Assembly (NCBI GenBank): GCA_944323245.1 | Contig: CALURT010000017.1 | Coordinates: forward strand, 1-56,188 | Source: an uncultured Bacteroidales bacterium | Lineage (GTDB): Bacteria > Bacteroidota > Bacteroidia > Bacteroidales > UBA932 | Direction of reading: 5' to 3' | DNA: 56,188 nucleotides | Shown here: one piece after another, positions 27,608-36,129 of the stretch | Layout: the number at the start of each line of letters is the position of its first letter | How positions within the stretch are numbered: position 1 is the stretch's first letter | Notes under the pieces: model-generated | What the model was told of the DNA's origin: nothing | Seen by the model: only the letters and a program-made list of their open reading frames with translations | Database searches by the model: none | Made by a program: the position numbers and the translations under genes

Positions 27608-28168
27608 TTATTTTACTACTTTATCGGGATTCTGTTCGATGAATTTCTTCCAGTCGGAAGAGGACTTCACTTCTGCCAGCGGGTCGGTCATCCGGTAATA
27701 GTGGCACATGGCCAAGGCAAGGGCATCCGTAGCATCCAAGAATCTGTTTTCAAGGGTAACCCCGAGAATCTTCTGTATCATGATGCTTACCTGCTCCTTT
27801 GAAGCCTGCCCCACTCCGGTGATAGCGAGTTTGGCCTTTCTCGGCGCATATTCGTAGACGGGGATTCCGCGCCTCAGGGCCGCAGTGATGGCTGCGCCCT
27901 GGGCCCGTCCGAGTTTCAGCATTACCTGCGGATTTTTTCCGTAGAAAGGGGATTCCACCGACAGCACGTCCGGAGTGTACCTGTCAAGGAGTTTTTCCAT
28001 TTCCTCGCAGAGTCTTTTCAGTTTGGAAAAATGGTCCTTCTCCTTCCTGAGATCGATTACGCCGTGGTCCATAAAAGAAGGCTTTTTCCCCTCCACGCGA
28101 ATGACCCCGAAACCCAAAATATTGGTTCCGGGGTCGATTCCCATTATGGTAATATTCCCTTCAGCCAT
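27608..28168 (-). CDS. ruvC: crossover junction endodeoxyribonuclease RuvC
   Basis: Resolves Holliday junctions with RuvAB. The 186-residue protein has the four acidic catalytic positions of the family visible in MGIDPGTN (Asp), LSVESPFYG (Glu) and FLDATDALALAMCHYY (two Asp). Other landmarks are GRAQGAAITAAL and YAPRKAKLAITGVGQASKEQV. It starts four bases after the serS stop on the same strand, so the two are likely co-transcribed. Confidence 0.95.
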   Translation of the reverse strand: MAEGNITIMGIDPGTNILGFGVIRVEGKKPSFMDHGVIDLRKEKDHFSKLKRLCEEMEKLLDRYTPDVLSVESPFYGKNPQVMLKLGRAQGAAITAALRRGIPVYEYAPRKAKLAITGVGQASKEQVSIMIQKILGVTLENRFLDATDALALAMCHYYRMTDPLAEVKSSSDWKKFIEQNPDKVVK

Positions 28169-28172
28169 CAGT

Positions 28173-29444
28173 CTAACCGATACAGTCGAAGCCCGTATAT
28201 GGTCTGAGTGCTTCCGGAATTATGATTTTCCCGTCCTTCTGATTGTTTTCCAAAAGGGCTGCAACCACCCTCGGAAGTGCGAGCGAACTGCCGTTGAGAG
28301 TGTGGGCAAGCTGGATCTTCCCGTTTTCGTCCTTATAGCGGAGTTTCAGACGGTTTGCCTGATAGGATTCGAAGTTGGATACCGAACTGATTTCAAGCCA
28401 TCTTCCCTGAGCTGCGGAATAGACCTCGAAATCGTATGTGATTGCGGATGTGAAGCTCATGTCCCCGCCGCAAAGCCTCAATATCCTGTATGGAAGGCCG
28501 AGCCTGTTGACAATGGATTCCACGTGTGCAATCATCTCATCGAGGGCGGCATACGAATTTTCAGGCTTTTCTATCCTGACGATTTCGACCTTGTCGAACT
28601 GGTGGAGCCTGTTCAGACCCCTTACATCCTTGCCGTACGAGCCGGCTTCCCTGCGGAAGCAAGGCGTATATGCGGTCATCTTGACAGGGAAGTCGTTGCA
28701 CCCGAGAATCACGTCACGGTAAATGTTGGTCACAGGGACTTCTGCCGTCGGTACGAGATAGTAATTGTCGAGATTCGCATGGTACATCTGTCCTTCCTTG
28801 TCCGGAAGCTGTCCCGTGCCGAAGCCTGATGCTTCGTTTACCATTACCGGAGGTTCCACTTCAAGGTAGCCTGCAGCGGTGTTGATGTCGAGGAACATGT
28901 TTATAAGGGCCCTCTGCAGTCTTGCTCCCTTGCCCTTGTAAACCGGGAATCCTGCTCCGGTGAGTTTGACTCCGAGGTCGAAGTCTATGATGTCGAACTT
29001 TTTGGCGAGTTCCCAGTGCGGAAGTGCGTCCGGTCCGAGATCCGGAATCTCGTTCCCCATTTTCACTACCACGTTGTCCTCTGCACCCTTTCCTTCCGGC
29101 ACGAGGTCGCATGGAATATTCGGAAGCAGGACCATGAGGGAGTTCAGTTCCGTATTGTTTTCATCCGATTTCGCCTCGATTTCCTTGGATTTTTCCTTGA
29201 GGGAGGCGACTTCGGCCTTGATTTTTTCGGCTTCTTCCCTGAGTCCTTTCTTCATGAGGGCGCCGATTTCCGCAGCTTTCTGCTTCTGTTGCGCAAGACA
29301 TCCGTCAAGCTCCGTCTGAAGCGTTCTTCTGCCCTTGTCGAGCAGAACGATTTTTTCTACGATTTCCTTTGCATCGAAGTTCTTGACAGCGAGCTTCCTG
29401 ATTACATACTCCGGATCTTCCCTGAGCAATTTGAATGTAAGCAT
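28173..29444 (-). CDS. serS: serine--tRNA ligase
   Basis: Class II synthetase charging tRNA-Ser (and tRNA-Sec where present). The 423-residue protein has the long N-terminal coiled-coil arm (about 25-105, charged and heptad-like) that grips the long variable arm of tRNA-Ser, then motif 2 (CFRREAGSYGKDVRGLNRLHQF) and motif 3 (LNGSSLALPRVVAALLE). Length is normal. No T-box or other leader is visible. It lies between the rplU-rpmA operon, closed by its own terminator at 29485-29517, and ruvC. Confidence 0.96.
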   Translation of the reverse strand: MLTFKLLREDPEYVIRKLAVKNFDAKEIVEKIVLLDKGRRTLQTELDGCLAQQKQKAAEIGALMKKGLREEAEKIKAEVASLKEKSKEIEAKSDENNTELNSLMVLLPNIPCDLVPEGKGAEDNVVVKMGNEIPDLGPDALPHWELAKKFDIIDFDLGVKLTGAGFPVYKGKGARLQRALINMFLDINTAAGYLEVEPPVMVNEASGFGTGQLPDKEGQMYHANLDNYYLVPTAEVPVTNIYRDVILGCNDFPVKMTAYTPCFRREAGSYGKDVRGLNRLHQFDKVEIVRIEKPENSYAALDEMIAHVESIVNRLGLPYRILRLCGGDMSFTSAITYDFEVYSAAQGRWLEISSVSNFESYQANRLKLRYKDENGKIQLAHTLNGSSLALPRVVAALLENNQKDGKIIIPEALRPYTGFDCIG

Positions 29445-29484
29445 ATTATTGGTATTTCAAATCTTCCGTTTACTCTTACAAAAA

Positions 29485-29517
29485 AAGAACTGCTACTCTC
29501 CCGGAGCGACAGTTCTT
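29485..29517 (-). terminator. intrinsic terminator of rplU-rpmA
   Basis: Stem aagaactg (29485-29492) / cagttctt (29510-29517) with a 17-nt loop that holds a small ctc/gag stem. On the minus strand the hairpin is followed by a T-run (the A-run at 29480-29486), as expected for termination after rpmA. Confidence 0.8.
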
Positions 29518-29541
29518 TTTCATTCTCTTTTCCTCCGAGTA

Positions 29542-29802
29542 TCAGTTCTCAAAAGGAACTACCGAGACGTATGACTTGTTGCCGGCTTTCTTGCAGAAAG
29601 CGACTTTTCCGTCAATAAGGGCGTAAAGGGTATGGTCTTTACCCATACCTACGTTCTGTCCCGGATTGTGTACTGTGCCGCGCTGGCGGACAAGAATGTT
29701 GCCGGCTTTAACCACCTGATCGCCGAATTTCTTGATGCCTAATCTTTTGCTGTGTGATTCACGACCGTTCTTCGAACTACCAACACCTTTTTTATGTGCC
29801 AT
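29542..29802 (-). CDS. rpmA: 50S ribosomal protein bL27
   Basis: Large-subunit protein whose N-terminus reaches the peptidyl transferase centre. 86 residues: [16 protein letters not shown] followed by GSILVRQRG-like [13 protein letters not shown] and the glycine-rich [14 protein letters not shown]. The N-terminus begins directly with MAHKKG, without the cleavable extension found in Firmicutes. Preceded by a perfect AGGAGG, which is uncommon in this phylum. Partner of rplU immediately upstream. Confidence 0.96.
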   Translation of the reverse strand: MAHKKGVGSSKNGRESHSKRLGIKKFGDQVVKAGNILVRQRGTVHNPGQNVGMGKDHTLYALIDGKVAFCKKAGNKSYVSVVPFEN

Positions 29803-29810
29803 AATCTAAT

Positions 29811-29816
29811 CCTCCT
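29811..29816 (-). promoter_or_regulatory. strong Shine-Dalgarno sequence of rpmA
   Basis: Minus-strand AGGAGG (complement of cctcct, 29811-29816) is 8 nt before the rpmA ATG. Most genes here have no SD-like sequence, so this is an exception. It lies in the 24-bp rplU-rpmA gap and may favour reinitiation after rplU. Confidence 0.75.
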
Positions 29817-29826
29817 GAAACATTAA

Positions 29827-30138
29827 TTAAGCAATCTCGTTGATCTGAATTTTAGAAAGCGGCTGACGGTGGCCGTTCAGTTTCTGATAGCCTTTGCGAC
29901 GCCTTTTCTTGAAAATAAGAACTTTCTTTCCCTTGCAGCTGTCGTCGAGGACGGTGGCCTTCACCACTACTCCTTCCACGTACGGGGAACCTACTTTTAC
30001 AGTCCCGTCAGTGTCCGTAAGAAGAACCTTGTCGAACTCGACGGAAGCACCTTTCTCAGCCGCGAGACGGTTGACAAAGATTTCCATACCGGCTTCTACC
30101 TTGAATTGCTGACCGGCAATGTCTACAATTGCGTACAT
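29827..30138 (-). CDS. rplU: 50S ribosomal protein bL21
   Basis: Binds 23S rRNA near bL20. 103 residues, standard length: MYAIVDIAGQQFKVE at the start, VLLTDTDGTVKVGSPYV in the middle, and the basic IFKKRRRKGYQKLNGHRQ near the end. First gene of the rplU-rpmA operon. The roughly 90-nt leader contains short hairpins (gcctg-tcaa-caggc around 30178-30191 and aaaactt/aagtttt around 30149-30164), which might have a regulatory role, but I cannot match them to a known L21 leader. Confidence 0.96.
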   Translation of the reverse strand: MYAIVDIAGQQFKVEAGMEIFVNRLAAEKGASVEFDKVLLTDTDGTVKVGSPYVEGVVVKATVLDDSCKGKKVLIFKKRRRKGYQKLNGHRQPLSKIQINEIA

Positions 30139-30233
30139 ATTAAATAATAAAACTTAAAAGTTTTCGATCGTAAGCGGCCTGTCAACAGGCTCTTGTTCAA
30201 TAGCTTAACGACCATGTCAATAATTTCGGACTG

Positions 30234-30264
30234 CAAAATTAACACTTTTTGGCAAGAGAACAAA
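30234..30264 (-). promoter_or_regulatory. promoter of rplU-rpmA
   Basis: Minus strand: TTTG (complement of 30261-30264), 19-bp spacer, TAATTTTG (complement of 30234-30241). Exact consensus match. It overlaps the divergent promoter of the AAA ATPase gene at 30331. Confidence 0.8.
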
Positions 30265-30281
30265 AAAAATTGGTATTTTTG
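30248..30281 (+). promoter_or_regulatory. promoter of the AAA ATPase gene at 30331
   Basis: TTTG (30248-30251), 22-bp spacer, TATTTTTG (30274-30281). The spacer is slightly long for the consensus. It is interleaved with the rplU promoter on the other strand. Confidence 0.55.
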
Positions 30282-30330
30282 TTCCGCAGGAAGACAGAGC
30301 AGGAAAACATAGCAGGAAAAACGGACAGCA

Positions 30331-31488
30331 ATGGACACGCCTTTCATATACGACAGGTACGTAACCGGGAAGAATTTCATCGGCAGAAAGGCCGAATGCG
30401 GCATCGTCAGGAACCTTTTGGGACGCAATGCCGACATCTGCATGTACGGACCGCCGAAATCAGGGAAGATGTCCGTTATCCAGCAGGCCGTCTTCGACAT
30501 GCGCATGTCCGGACAGCAGTTCATGACCGTTGTGGTCTCGCTGTACAATGTCAGGACTCTCGAAGCCTTTCTCACCAAGTTCGGGACGGCCGTCATCAGA
30601 CCTTTGGCATCCACTCCGGCTGAATATGAGGAAATCGTGGACAGCTGGCTTGCCGGCACGCATTTCGTGTTCGACCCGAACAGGTTTTCCTCCAAGGATG
30701 AAATCGTATCCCTGAACTGGGAACCGGATGACAACGATATTCTGCAGATGATGCGCCTGCCGTCCGCTGCCGCTGCAGGCAAAGGTATGCCGCTGTACGT
30801 GATTCTCGAGGAATTCCAGAATATAATGATGGTCGGGGAGACCGGCTATGAAAAGGTTTTCCGTGCGCTTTGCGAGGCCGTTTCGGAAAAACAGGCCTCC
30901 AACCCCTCTTCGGCGGCCACATACATACTTGTGGGCTCGAAGGTCAATGCCATGAAGTTCATTTTCGAGGAACGGAAATATTTTTACAGGCTTGTCGAAC
31001 ATGTCCCGCTCGGAAATGTGGACAGCAGGGAGATAGTGGAGCACGTGATAAGGGGCTTTCTTGTCGAGGGAAAAGTGGTGGAAAGGGACCTCGTGCTCGG
31101 GGCTGCAGCGCTTTTCAAATGCAATCTGTGGTATATCAACCACTTCACGGCCATTTGCGACTCCATGTCGAAGGGATATATCAACGAAGGCATACTGATG
31201 GATGCACTCAATGCCCTCATATCGGTACACAGACCGCGTTTCATGAGTATGGCAGATGACCTTACTGACCATCAGATGAATATGATGAGGGCGGTTCTCG
31301 ACGGTGTCAAGAAATTCAGTTCCGCCGACGTGATCGAGAAATACGGCTTCAATTCATCGGCCAATGTCAGAAGGATAAAGGATGCCCTGAAAAAGAAGGA
31401 AATCATCACCTTCGATGAAAAGGACGAGCCAGTCATCCTCGATCCTCTTTTCGAATACTGGCTCACCAAATATTATTTCGAACGATAA
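30331..31488 (+). CDS. AAA family ATP-binding protein with atypical Walker A
   Basis: 385-residue cytoplasmic protein of the archaeal-ATPase-like kind. The start (MDTPFIYDRYVTGKNFIGRK) resembles ATPases that open with a FxGR motif. The P-loop reads GPPKSGKM (residues 40-47), so the usual Thr/Ser after the Lys is Met. Walker B is LYVILEEFQN (about 150-160), with Glu-Glu where Asp-Glu is common. The C-terminus is winged-helix-like (FSSADVIEKYGFNSSANVRRIKDAL) and ends in DPLFEYWLTKYYF, typical of the family. Function is unknown. The sirtuin gene begins 19 bp after its stop. Confidence 0.8.
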   Translation: MDTPFIYDRYVTGKNFIGRKAECGIVRNLLGRNADICMYGPPKSGKMSVIQQAVFDMRMSGQQFMTVVVSLYNVRTLEAFLTKFGTAVIRPLASTPAEYEEIVDSWLAGTHFVFDPNRFSSKDEIVSLNWEPDDNDILQMMRLPSAAAAGKGMPLYVILEEFQNIMMVGETGYEKVFRALCEAVSEKQASNPSSAATYILVGSKVNAMKFIFEERKYFYRLVEHVPLGNVDSREIVEHVIRGFLVEGKVVERDLVLGAAALFKCNLWYINHFTAICDSMSKGYINEGILMDALNALISVHRPRFMSMADDLTDHQMNMMRAVLDGVKKFSSADVIEKYGFNSSANVRRIKDALKKKEIITFDEKDEPVILDPLFEYWLTKYYFER

Positions 31489-31507
31489 ATTCCGGACGTT
31501 GAATACA

Positions 31508-32221
31508 ATGAAAAAAAAGAAAATAACAGTACTTACGGGTGCCGGTGTAAGCGCGGAAAGCGGTATAAGCACATTCCGTGACAGCAACGGCCTTTGGGAG
31601 AATTACAGGGTGGAGGACGTGGCCTCCATTGAAGGCTGGTACAGGAATCCCGCCGTAGTTCTCGACTTCTACAACCAGCGTCGCCGTCAGCTCAAGGATG
31701 CGCAGCCCAACGCGGCGCACAGGGCGATAGCTTCTCTCGAACAGGATTACGACGTGACCGTCGTAACTCAGAATGTCGACAATCTGCACGAGAGGGCCGG
31801 AAGCACGAAGATAATACACCTGCACGGGGAACTGACGAAAGTCCGTCCTGAAGACAGATGCAACGAGAGGGACGGCTTTTCGGAAGCGGAAGTCTTCGAC
31901 ATCGGGTACGACGACATATCGTTGGGCGACCTTGCCCCGGACGGTGCACAGCTCAGACCGCATATAGTGTGGTTCGGAGAGGCTGTACCCAAGATAGAAC
32001 AGGCTATCGACGCCGTATCGCGGGCGGACATCCTTCTGATAGTGGGAACGTCGCTTCAGGTCTATCCTGCCGCCGGACTCTACAGGTATGCCGGATATGA
32101 TACGCCGATATATATCATTGACCCCAAGGATGTCCCTGTCAATGACAGAAGGATAGTGCATATAAGGGAAGTGGCCACAAAAGGCATGGAGATTTTCAAA
32201 AATATTTTGAAATCGGAATAA
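31508..32221 (+). CDS. cobB: NAD-dependent protein deacylase (sirtuin, Sir2 family)
   Basis: Removes acetyl or succinyl groups from lysines using NAD. 237 residues from MKKKKITVLTGAG; the frame is open further upstream but those codons lie inside the previous gene. NAD-binding and catalytic motifs are intact: TGAGVSAESGISTFR, TQNVDNLHERAG, and LHGEL with the catalytic His. The structural zinc site is not: between the His and LRPHIVWFGE there is one cysteine (EDRCNERDG), and the place that often reads GDxCP has GDLAP. Similar zinc-poor forms exist in Bacteroidota, so this need not abolish activity. Symbol by family. Confidence 0.9.
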   Translation: MKKKKITVLTGAGVSAESGISTFRDSNGLWENYRVEDVASIEGWYRNPAVVLDFYNQRRRQLKDAQPNAAHRAIASLEQDYDVTVVTQNVDNLHERAGSTKIIHLHGELTKVRPEDRCNERDGFSEAEVFDIGYDDISLGDLAPDGAQLRPHIVWFGEAVPKIEQAIDAVSRADILLIVGTSLQVYPAAGLYRYAGYDTPIYIIDPKDVPVNDRRIVHIREVATKGMEIFKNILKSE

Positions 32222-32261
32222 TTTGCCTATCTTTGCGCACTCAAAAGAAAAAGGGGGTGAT
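32206..32261 (+). promoter_or_regulatory. rpsU promoter and very strong Shine-Dalgarno
   Basis: TTTG (32206-32209), 18-bp spacer, TATCTTTG (32228-32235) is a promoter inside the end of the sirtuin gene. AAAGGGGGTGAT (32250-32261) then matches the 12-nt complement of the 16S 3' tail at all but one position, and the exception is a possible G-U pair. It lies 6 nt before the ATG at 32268. Confidence 0.85.
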
Positions 32262-32267
32262 AAAGCG

Positions 32268-32462
32268 ATGATTATAGTTCCTGTAAAAGAAGGCGAAAAC
32301 ATAGAGAAGGCTCTCAAGAAATTCAAGAGGAAATTCGAAAAGACCGGTGCCATCCGCGAACTTCGTGCAAGAAAGGCATTCGTGAAGCCGTCGGTCAAGA
32401 GGAGAGACGAGGTCAAGAAAGCCATCTACGTACAGCATCTGCAGCTCATGGACGAGCAGTAA
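32268..32462 (+). CDS. rpsU: 30S ribosomal protein bS21
   Basis: Small basic protein near the 16S rRNA 3' end, 64 residues: MIIVPVKEGENIEKALKKFK then RELRARKAFVKPSVKRR. I start at the ATG at 32268, just after the SD sequence; the upstream codons in the open frame are inside the promoter. In Flavobacterium ribosomes bS21 helps to hide the anti-SD, and rpsU carries a strong SD so that its own translation rises when bS21 is short. The leader here fits the same feedback. Closed by a terminator at 32487. Confidence 0.95.
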   Translation: MIIVPVKEGENIEKALKKFKRKFEKTGAIRELRARKAFVKPSVKRRDEVKKAIYVQHLQLMDEQ

Positions 32463-32486
32463 TCCGTACGCGGATCATTATATTTT

Positions 32487-32524
32487 AAGGAGGACATTCC
32501 GGAAGGAGCGTCTTCCTTTTTATT
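32487..32524 (+). terminator. intrinsic terminator of rpsU
   Basis: aaggaggac (32487-32495) pairs with gtcttcctt (32510-32518) through one G-U, then a T-rich tail follows. The 5' arm contains AAGGAGG, itself a perfect anti-SD complement. Confidence 0.78.
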
Positions 32525-32572
32525 TTGCATTAATTTTTATATCTTTCGTCCCGATAGGTTACCGGATACAGC

Positions 32573-35500
32573 ATGGAAAAGAGTAAAAATCGCAGCAAGG
32601 CTGTGAAAATCATTAAAATAGTCCTTATAAGCGTAATTGCGTTATGGGCAGTGGCCCTTGTCGTGATACAGGTGGCCCTGACGCCTTCGGTATTGCGGTC
32701 GGCAGTGAACGGATTGGCAGCGGAGTACGTGGACGGAGATGTGGATTTCACTGACATAAGGGTGTCGGTGTTCAGGAATTTTCCGTATCTGAATGTATCG
32801 TTGGACAGTCTTTCCGTGACATATCCGTCCGACAGGTTCGCCGGGTCGGGAGCCGGCAGCGACTGGTACACGAGCCGCGGCAGGGGAGAGACGTGCGATA
32901 CCCTGATGTCATTTTCAAGATTGTCTGCATCCGTCAACCTTGCAGGTCTTGTGGCCGGGAAAATCAACGTGCCGAGAGTGATTCTGTCCAATCCGAGGAT
33001 TTTCGCTTCGAAATTCGCTGACGGCAGGGCCTCGTGGGATGTGCTGAAATTGTCTGAAAGCGAAGATACCGTAGAGTCTGACAGCGGAATGCCTGAAATA
33101 AGACTCGGGAAAATAAGGCTCGTCCGTAATCCGTTCATCGTGTTCAGCAGCATTCCGGATTCGTTGAGGGCCTCTGTCGTGTTCAGGCGCATGATGTTCG
33201 ACGGAGTGCTTTCGGATGCCATGGACAAGAACGGAAAAATCCGGCTGAAAGTGGATTCGCTTTTCCTTACGGGACGGATTCCGACCGATACGGTGGCTTT
33301 GGGGATGAACAGACTGGCCGTTGCGGCGGGAAGGACCGGAATAGAAGCGGACGTGGAGGCCACGACGTTTCTTGCCACGAGAAATTACGGGCGTCTGAGA
33401 CTTCCTTTGAAGATAAAATCAGAAATAGGCTTCCCGAAGGATTCGTCAGGAGTATTCGAAATACAGGAATTTTCCGCTTCGTTGGCGGAAATCCCGTTGA
33501 CAATGTCCGGAACGGTCGGATTTGCCGACGAAGGGCTGACGGTAAAGGGCAATGCTGCGATAGAGGACTGCAGGATAAACGATGTCATCCGCTATTTCGG
33601 AAAAAACATCTGGGAAGGGGCCAAGGATTTCAGTACGGACGCCTCAGTCACCCTGACAGCTTCGTTCGACGGCCGGCTCGGTCCCGACGGCAGGATTCCG
33701 GCATTTTCGGCGGCTCTGACTGTCCCTCCCGCAAAACTTTCCCACAAGGCTGCAAAGGCGCCTTTGGAACTGTCGCTTTCGTTATCTGCCGAGAGTGATG
33801 GGGACGGACATGTGGATATCGATATAAGAGAACTGCATGCGGCCGGCGAATGGGTAAACATGGATGTCGCAATGACGGCTTCTGACGTGCTCGGAAAGGA
33901 TCCGTTGTTCGACATGTCCGGCAATCTTGCCGTCAACCTTGACTCTCTCAGGTTCAGACCGGGAATGTTGAAGGACTACCGTCTTGCCGGAGGAATTTCC
34001 GCTGAACTGAAGGGGAAAGTCAATCTTTCGCAATTGGTTTCGTACAGATTTACCGACGCCGATATCAGCGGCTTTCTGAGAGGCAGGACACTTGACATAT
34101 CGTCACCTGCGGACTCCGTGAGCCTTTATGCCGACAGCATCGACATCTGGCTCGGTGCGACCGGCAACAGATTCGACAGGAGCATGGCGGAAGGAGAGAG
34201 GATAATCGCCCTCGCTGCGTCCGTCGACAGCGTCGATATGAACTATAAGGACGGCGTATATCTCAGAGGCCGGAAACTTTCACTCATGGCACACAATTCG
34301 GCAGCCATAGTCGACAGGAACGATTCCTCTGCATTCTATCCTTTCGGAGGACGTTTCGAGGCCGGATTCCTCCAGCTCAGAGGAGCCGATACCACGAGCA
34401 TAAATGTGATGAATACGGCCAATATCTTCACGATTTCCCCTAAGAAGGGAAACAGCGACGTGCCGGTATTGACCCTGACGAGCGATACGAAGGGCATGTT
34501 TGTCAGAGGTCCGGTAAACCGGCTTGCCGCAAGGAATTTTTCAGTAGCCATGACGGCCGCCATGAATTCGATCGAGAGACGCCAGAAGATGCGTGAGTTC
34601 CGGGACTCCCTTGCCAAGGCATATCCGGATGTCCCGAGAGACTCGCTTTTCGCCCATGTCTTCGGCAGGAATTTCCAGAAACGTCCGATGCCGTCATGGA
34701 TGACTGAGGATGACTTCAGAAAGAATGACATGGATTTCAGATTGGACAGCAGCATTGCCAGATATTATACCCAATGGGATATAGACGGCAAGGTTTCGTT
34801 GGACAGGCTGAGCCTGATTTCCCCGATGTTCCCTCTCAGGAATTCCGTCAGGAATCTGAATTGCAACTTTTCAAATGACGAAATTGTTCTCAAGAGCCTT
34901 ACCTTGTCGAGCGGACGCTCGAGGATGGACATATCCGGAGACCTGTCGCATCTGCGGAGGGCCCTGCTTCACAACGGACCGATAGGACTTGATCTTAACA
35001 TGGATGCCGGCAATCTCGATTTCAATGAAATGTTTGCGGCATTGGCTGCAGGCGATAAATTCAGGGAAGTGGCTGCCGCAAATACGGATTTTTCAAAAAT
35101 AGACGATGACGACTATGAGGACATGATGGTCATGGACGTGCCGGATTCCTCGGCTCTGACCGCAGAAACGCTGATAGTAATCCCTGCGAACATAGAGGCT
35201 TCGGTTTCCCTGCAGGCGGACAGCGTGAAATTCGCAAAACTGACCAAGACTTCGCTGACTTCCGACCTTGCCGTAAGGGAGAGATGCGTGCAGTTTACCA
35301 ACACTTCGGCGATGTCCGACATGGGCAATCTCTTTTTCGAGGGTTTCTATTCCACGAGGACCAAGAAAGACATTGGTACCGGTTTCAACCTGAACCTCAA
35401 TAATGTCACGGCTGAAAAGGTGATTGAAATGGTGCCGCAGGTTGACAGCCTTTTCCCTGTACTCAAGTCATTCAAGGGCAATCTCAACTGTGAAATGGCC

Positions 35501-36118
35501 GCTACCGCCAAGCTCGATACCTCCATGAACATAATCATGCCGAGCATAGACGGAGTGATACGGATAAGCGGAAAGAACCTGCAGATGCAAAACGATGCCG
35601 CCATAAAGAAAATAACGAAACTCCTGAGGTTCAAGGACAAGGAGACAAGCCGCATCGACAGGATGTCCGTAGAGGGACTGATATCGGACAACAGGTTGGA
35701 AATATTCCCGTTCGTACTTTCGATAGACAGATATACCTTGGCTATGAGCGGTGTACAGAATCTTGATTCGTCGTTCAAGTATCATATATCCGTGATAGAA
35801 TCGCCTTTGCTTTTCCGAATGGGAGTTGATTTGAGCGGAACTTTCGACGATTTCAAGTTCAAAATCGGCAAGGCGAAGTTCAAGAGTACCGATGTCCCGG
35901 TATTTTCAACGGTCGTGGACAGGACCAAACTGAATCTTGCGCAGTCCATACATGATATTTTCATAAAGGGTGCAGAAGCTGCGATTAGGGAAAACGAAAG
36001 CCAGCAGGCGATTGCGGATTTCAAGAAGAGCACAGGATACGTGCAGGCCGTGGACGAACAGCTTGATTCCCTGTCGGCCGAGGAAAAAGCGGAATATGAA
36101 GCTCAGGATGCACAATAA
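32573..36118 (+). CDS. AsmA-like family protein (1181 aa)
   Basis: Very large envelope protein with one N-terminal membrane anchor (about residues 12-34, IIKIVLISVIALWAVALVVIQVAL split around a polar start) and a long periplasmic beta-rich body. The early segment (DVDFTDIRVSVFRNFPYLNVSLDSL) is the AsmA N-terminal pattern, and the AsmA_2-like C-terminal part includes SLTLSSGRSRMDISGDLSHL and FKGNLNCEMAATAKLD. AsmA/TamB/YhdP proteins are thought to form lipid-carrying bridges between membranes; a similar role is a reasonable inference, not proven. The C-terminal 60 residues are charged and helical. prmA follows 11 bp downstream. Confidence 0.85.
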   Translation: MEKSKNRSKAVKIIKIVLISVIALWAVALVVIQVALTPSVLRSAVNGLAAEYVDGDVDFTDIRVSVFRNFPYLNVSLDSLSVTYPSDRFAGSGAGSDWYTSRGRGETCDTLMSFSRLSASVNLAGLVAGKINVPRVILSNPRIFASKFADGRASWDVLKLSESEDTVESDSGMPEIRLGKIRLVRNPFIVFSSIPDSLRASVVFRRMMFDGVLSDAMDKNGKIRLKVDSLFLTGRIPTDTVALGMNRLAVAAGRTGIEADVEATTFLATRNYGRLRLPLKIKSEIGFPKDSSGVFEIQEFSASLAEIPLTMSGTVGFADEGLTVKGNAAIEDCRINDVIRYFGKNIWEGAKDFSTDASVTLTASFDGRLGPDGRIPAFSAALTVPPAKLSHKAAKAPLELSLSLSAESDGDGHVDIDIRELHAAGEWVNMDVAMTASDVLGKDPLFDMSGNLAVNLDSLRFRPGMLKDYRLAGGISAELKGKVNLSQLVSYRFTDADISGFLRGRTLDISSPADSVSLYADSIDIWLGATGNRFDRSMAEGERIIALAASVDSVDMNYKDGVYLRGRKLSLMAHNSAAIVDRNDSSAFYPFGGRFEAGFLQLRGADTTSINVMNTANIFTISPKKGNSDVPVLTLTSDTKGMFVRGPVNRLAARNFSVAMTAAMNSIERRQKMREFRDSLAKAYPDVPRDSLFAHVFGRNFQKRPMPSWMTEDDFRKNDMDFRLDSSIARYYTQWDIDGKVSLDRLSLISPMFPLRNSVRNLNCNFSNDEIVLKSLTLSSGRSRMDISGDLSHLRRALLHNGPIGLDLNMDAGNLDFNEMFAALAAGDKFREVAAANTDFSKIDDDDYEDMMVMDVPDSSALTAETLIVIPANIEASVSLQADSVKFAKLTKTSLTSDLAVRERCVQFTNTSAMSDMGNLFFEGFYSTRTKKDIGTGFNLNLNNVTAEKVIEMVPQVDSLFPVLKSFKGNLNCEMAATAKLDTSMNIIMPSIDGVIRISGKNLQMQNDAAIKKITKLLRFKDKETSRIDRMSVEGLISDNRLEIFPFVLSIDRYTLAMSGVQNLDSSFKYHISVIESPLLFRMGVDLSGTFDDFKFKIGKAKFKSTDVPVFSTVVDRTKLNLAQSIHDIFIKGAEAAIRENESQQAIADFKKSTGYVQAVDEQLDSLSAEEKAEYEAQDAQ

Positions 36119-36129
36119 AACCATAGGAC

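Noticed and set aside
31415..31507. N-terminal extension of the sirtuin
   Set aside because: These codons overlap the AAA ATPase gene; the Sir2 motif starts right after the ATG at 31508.
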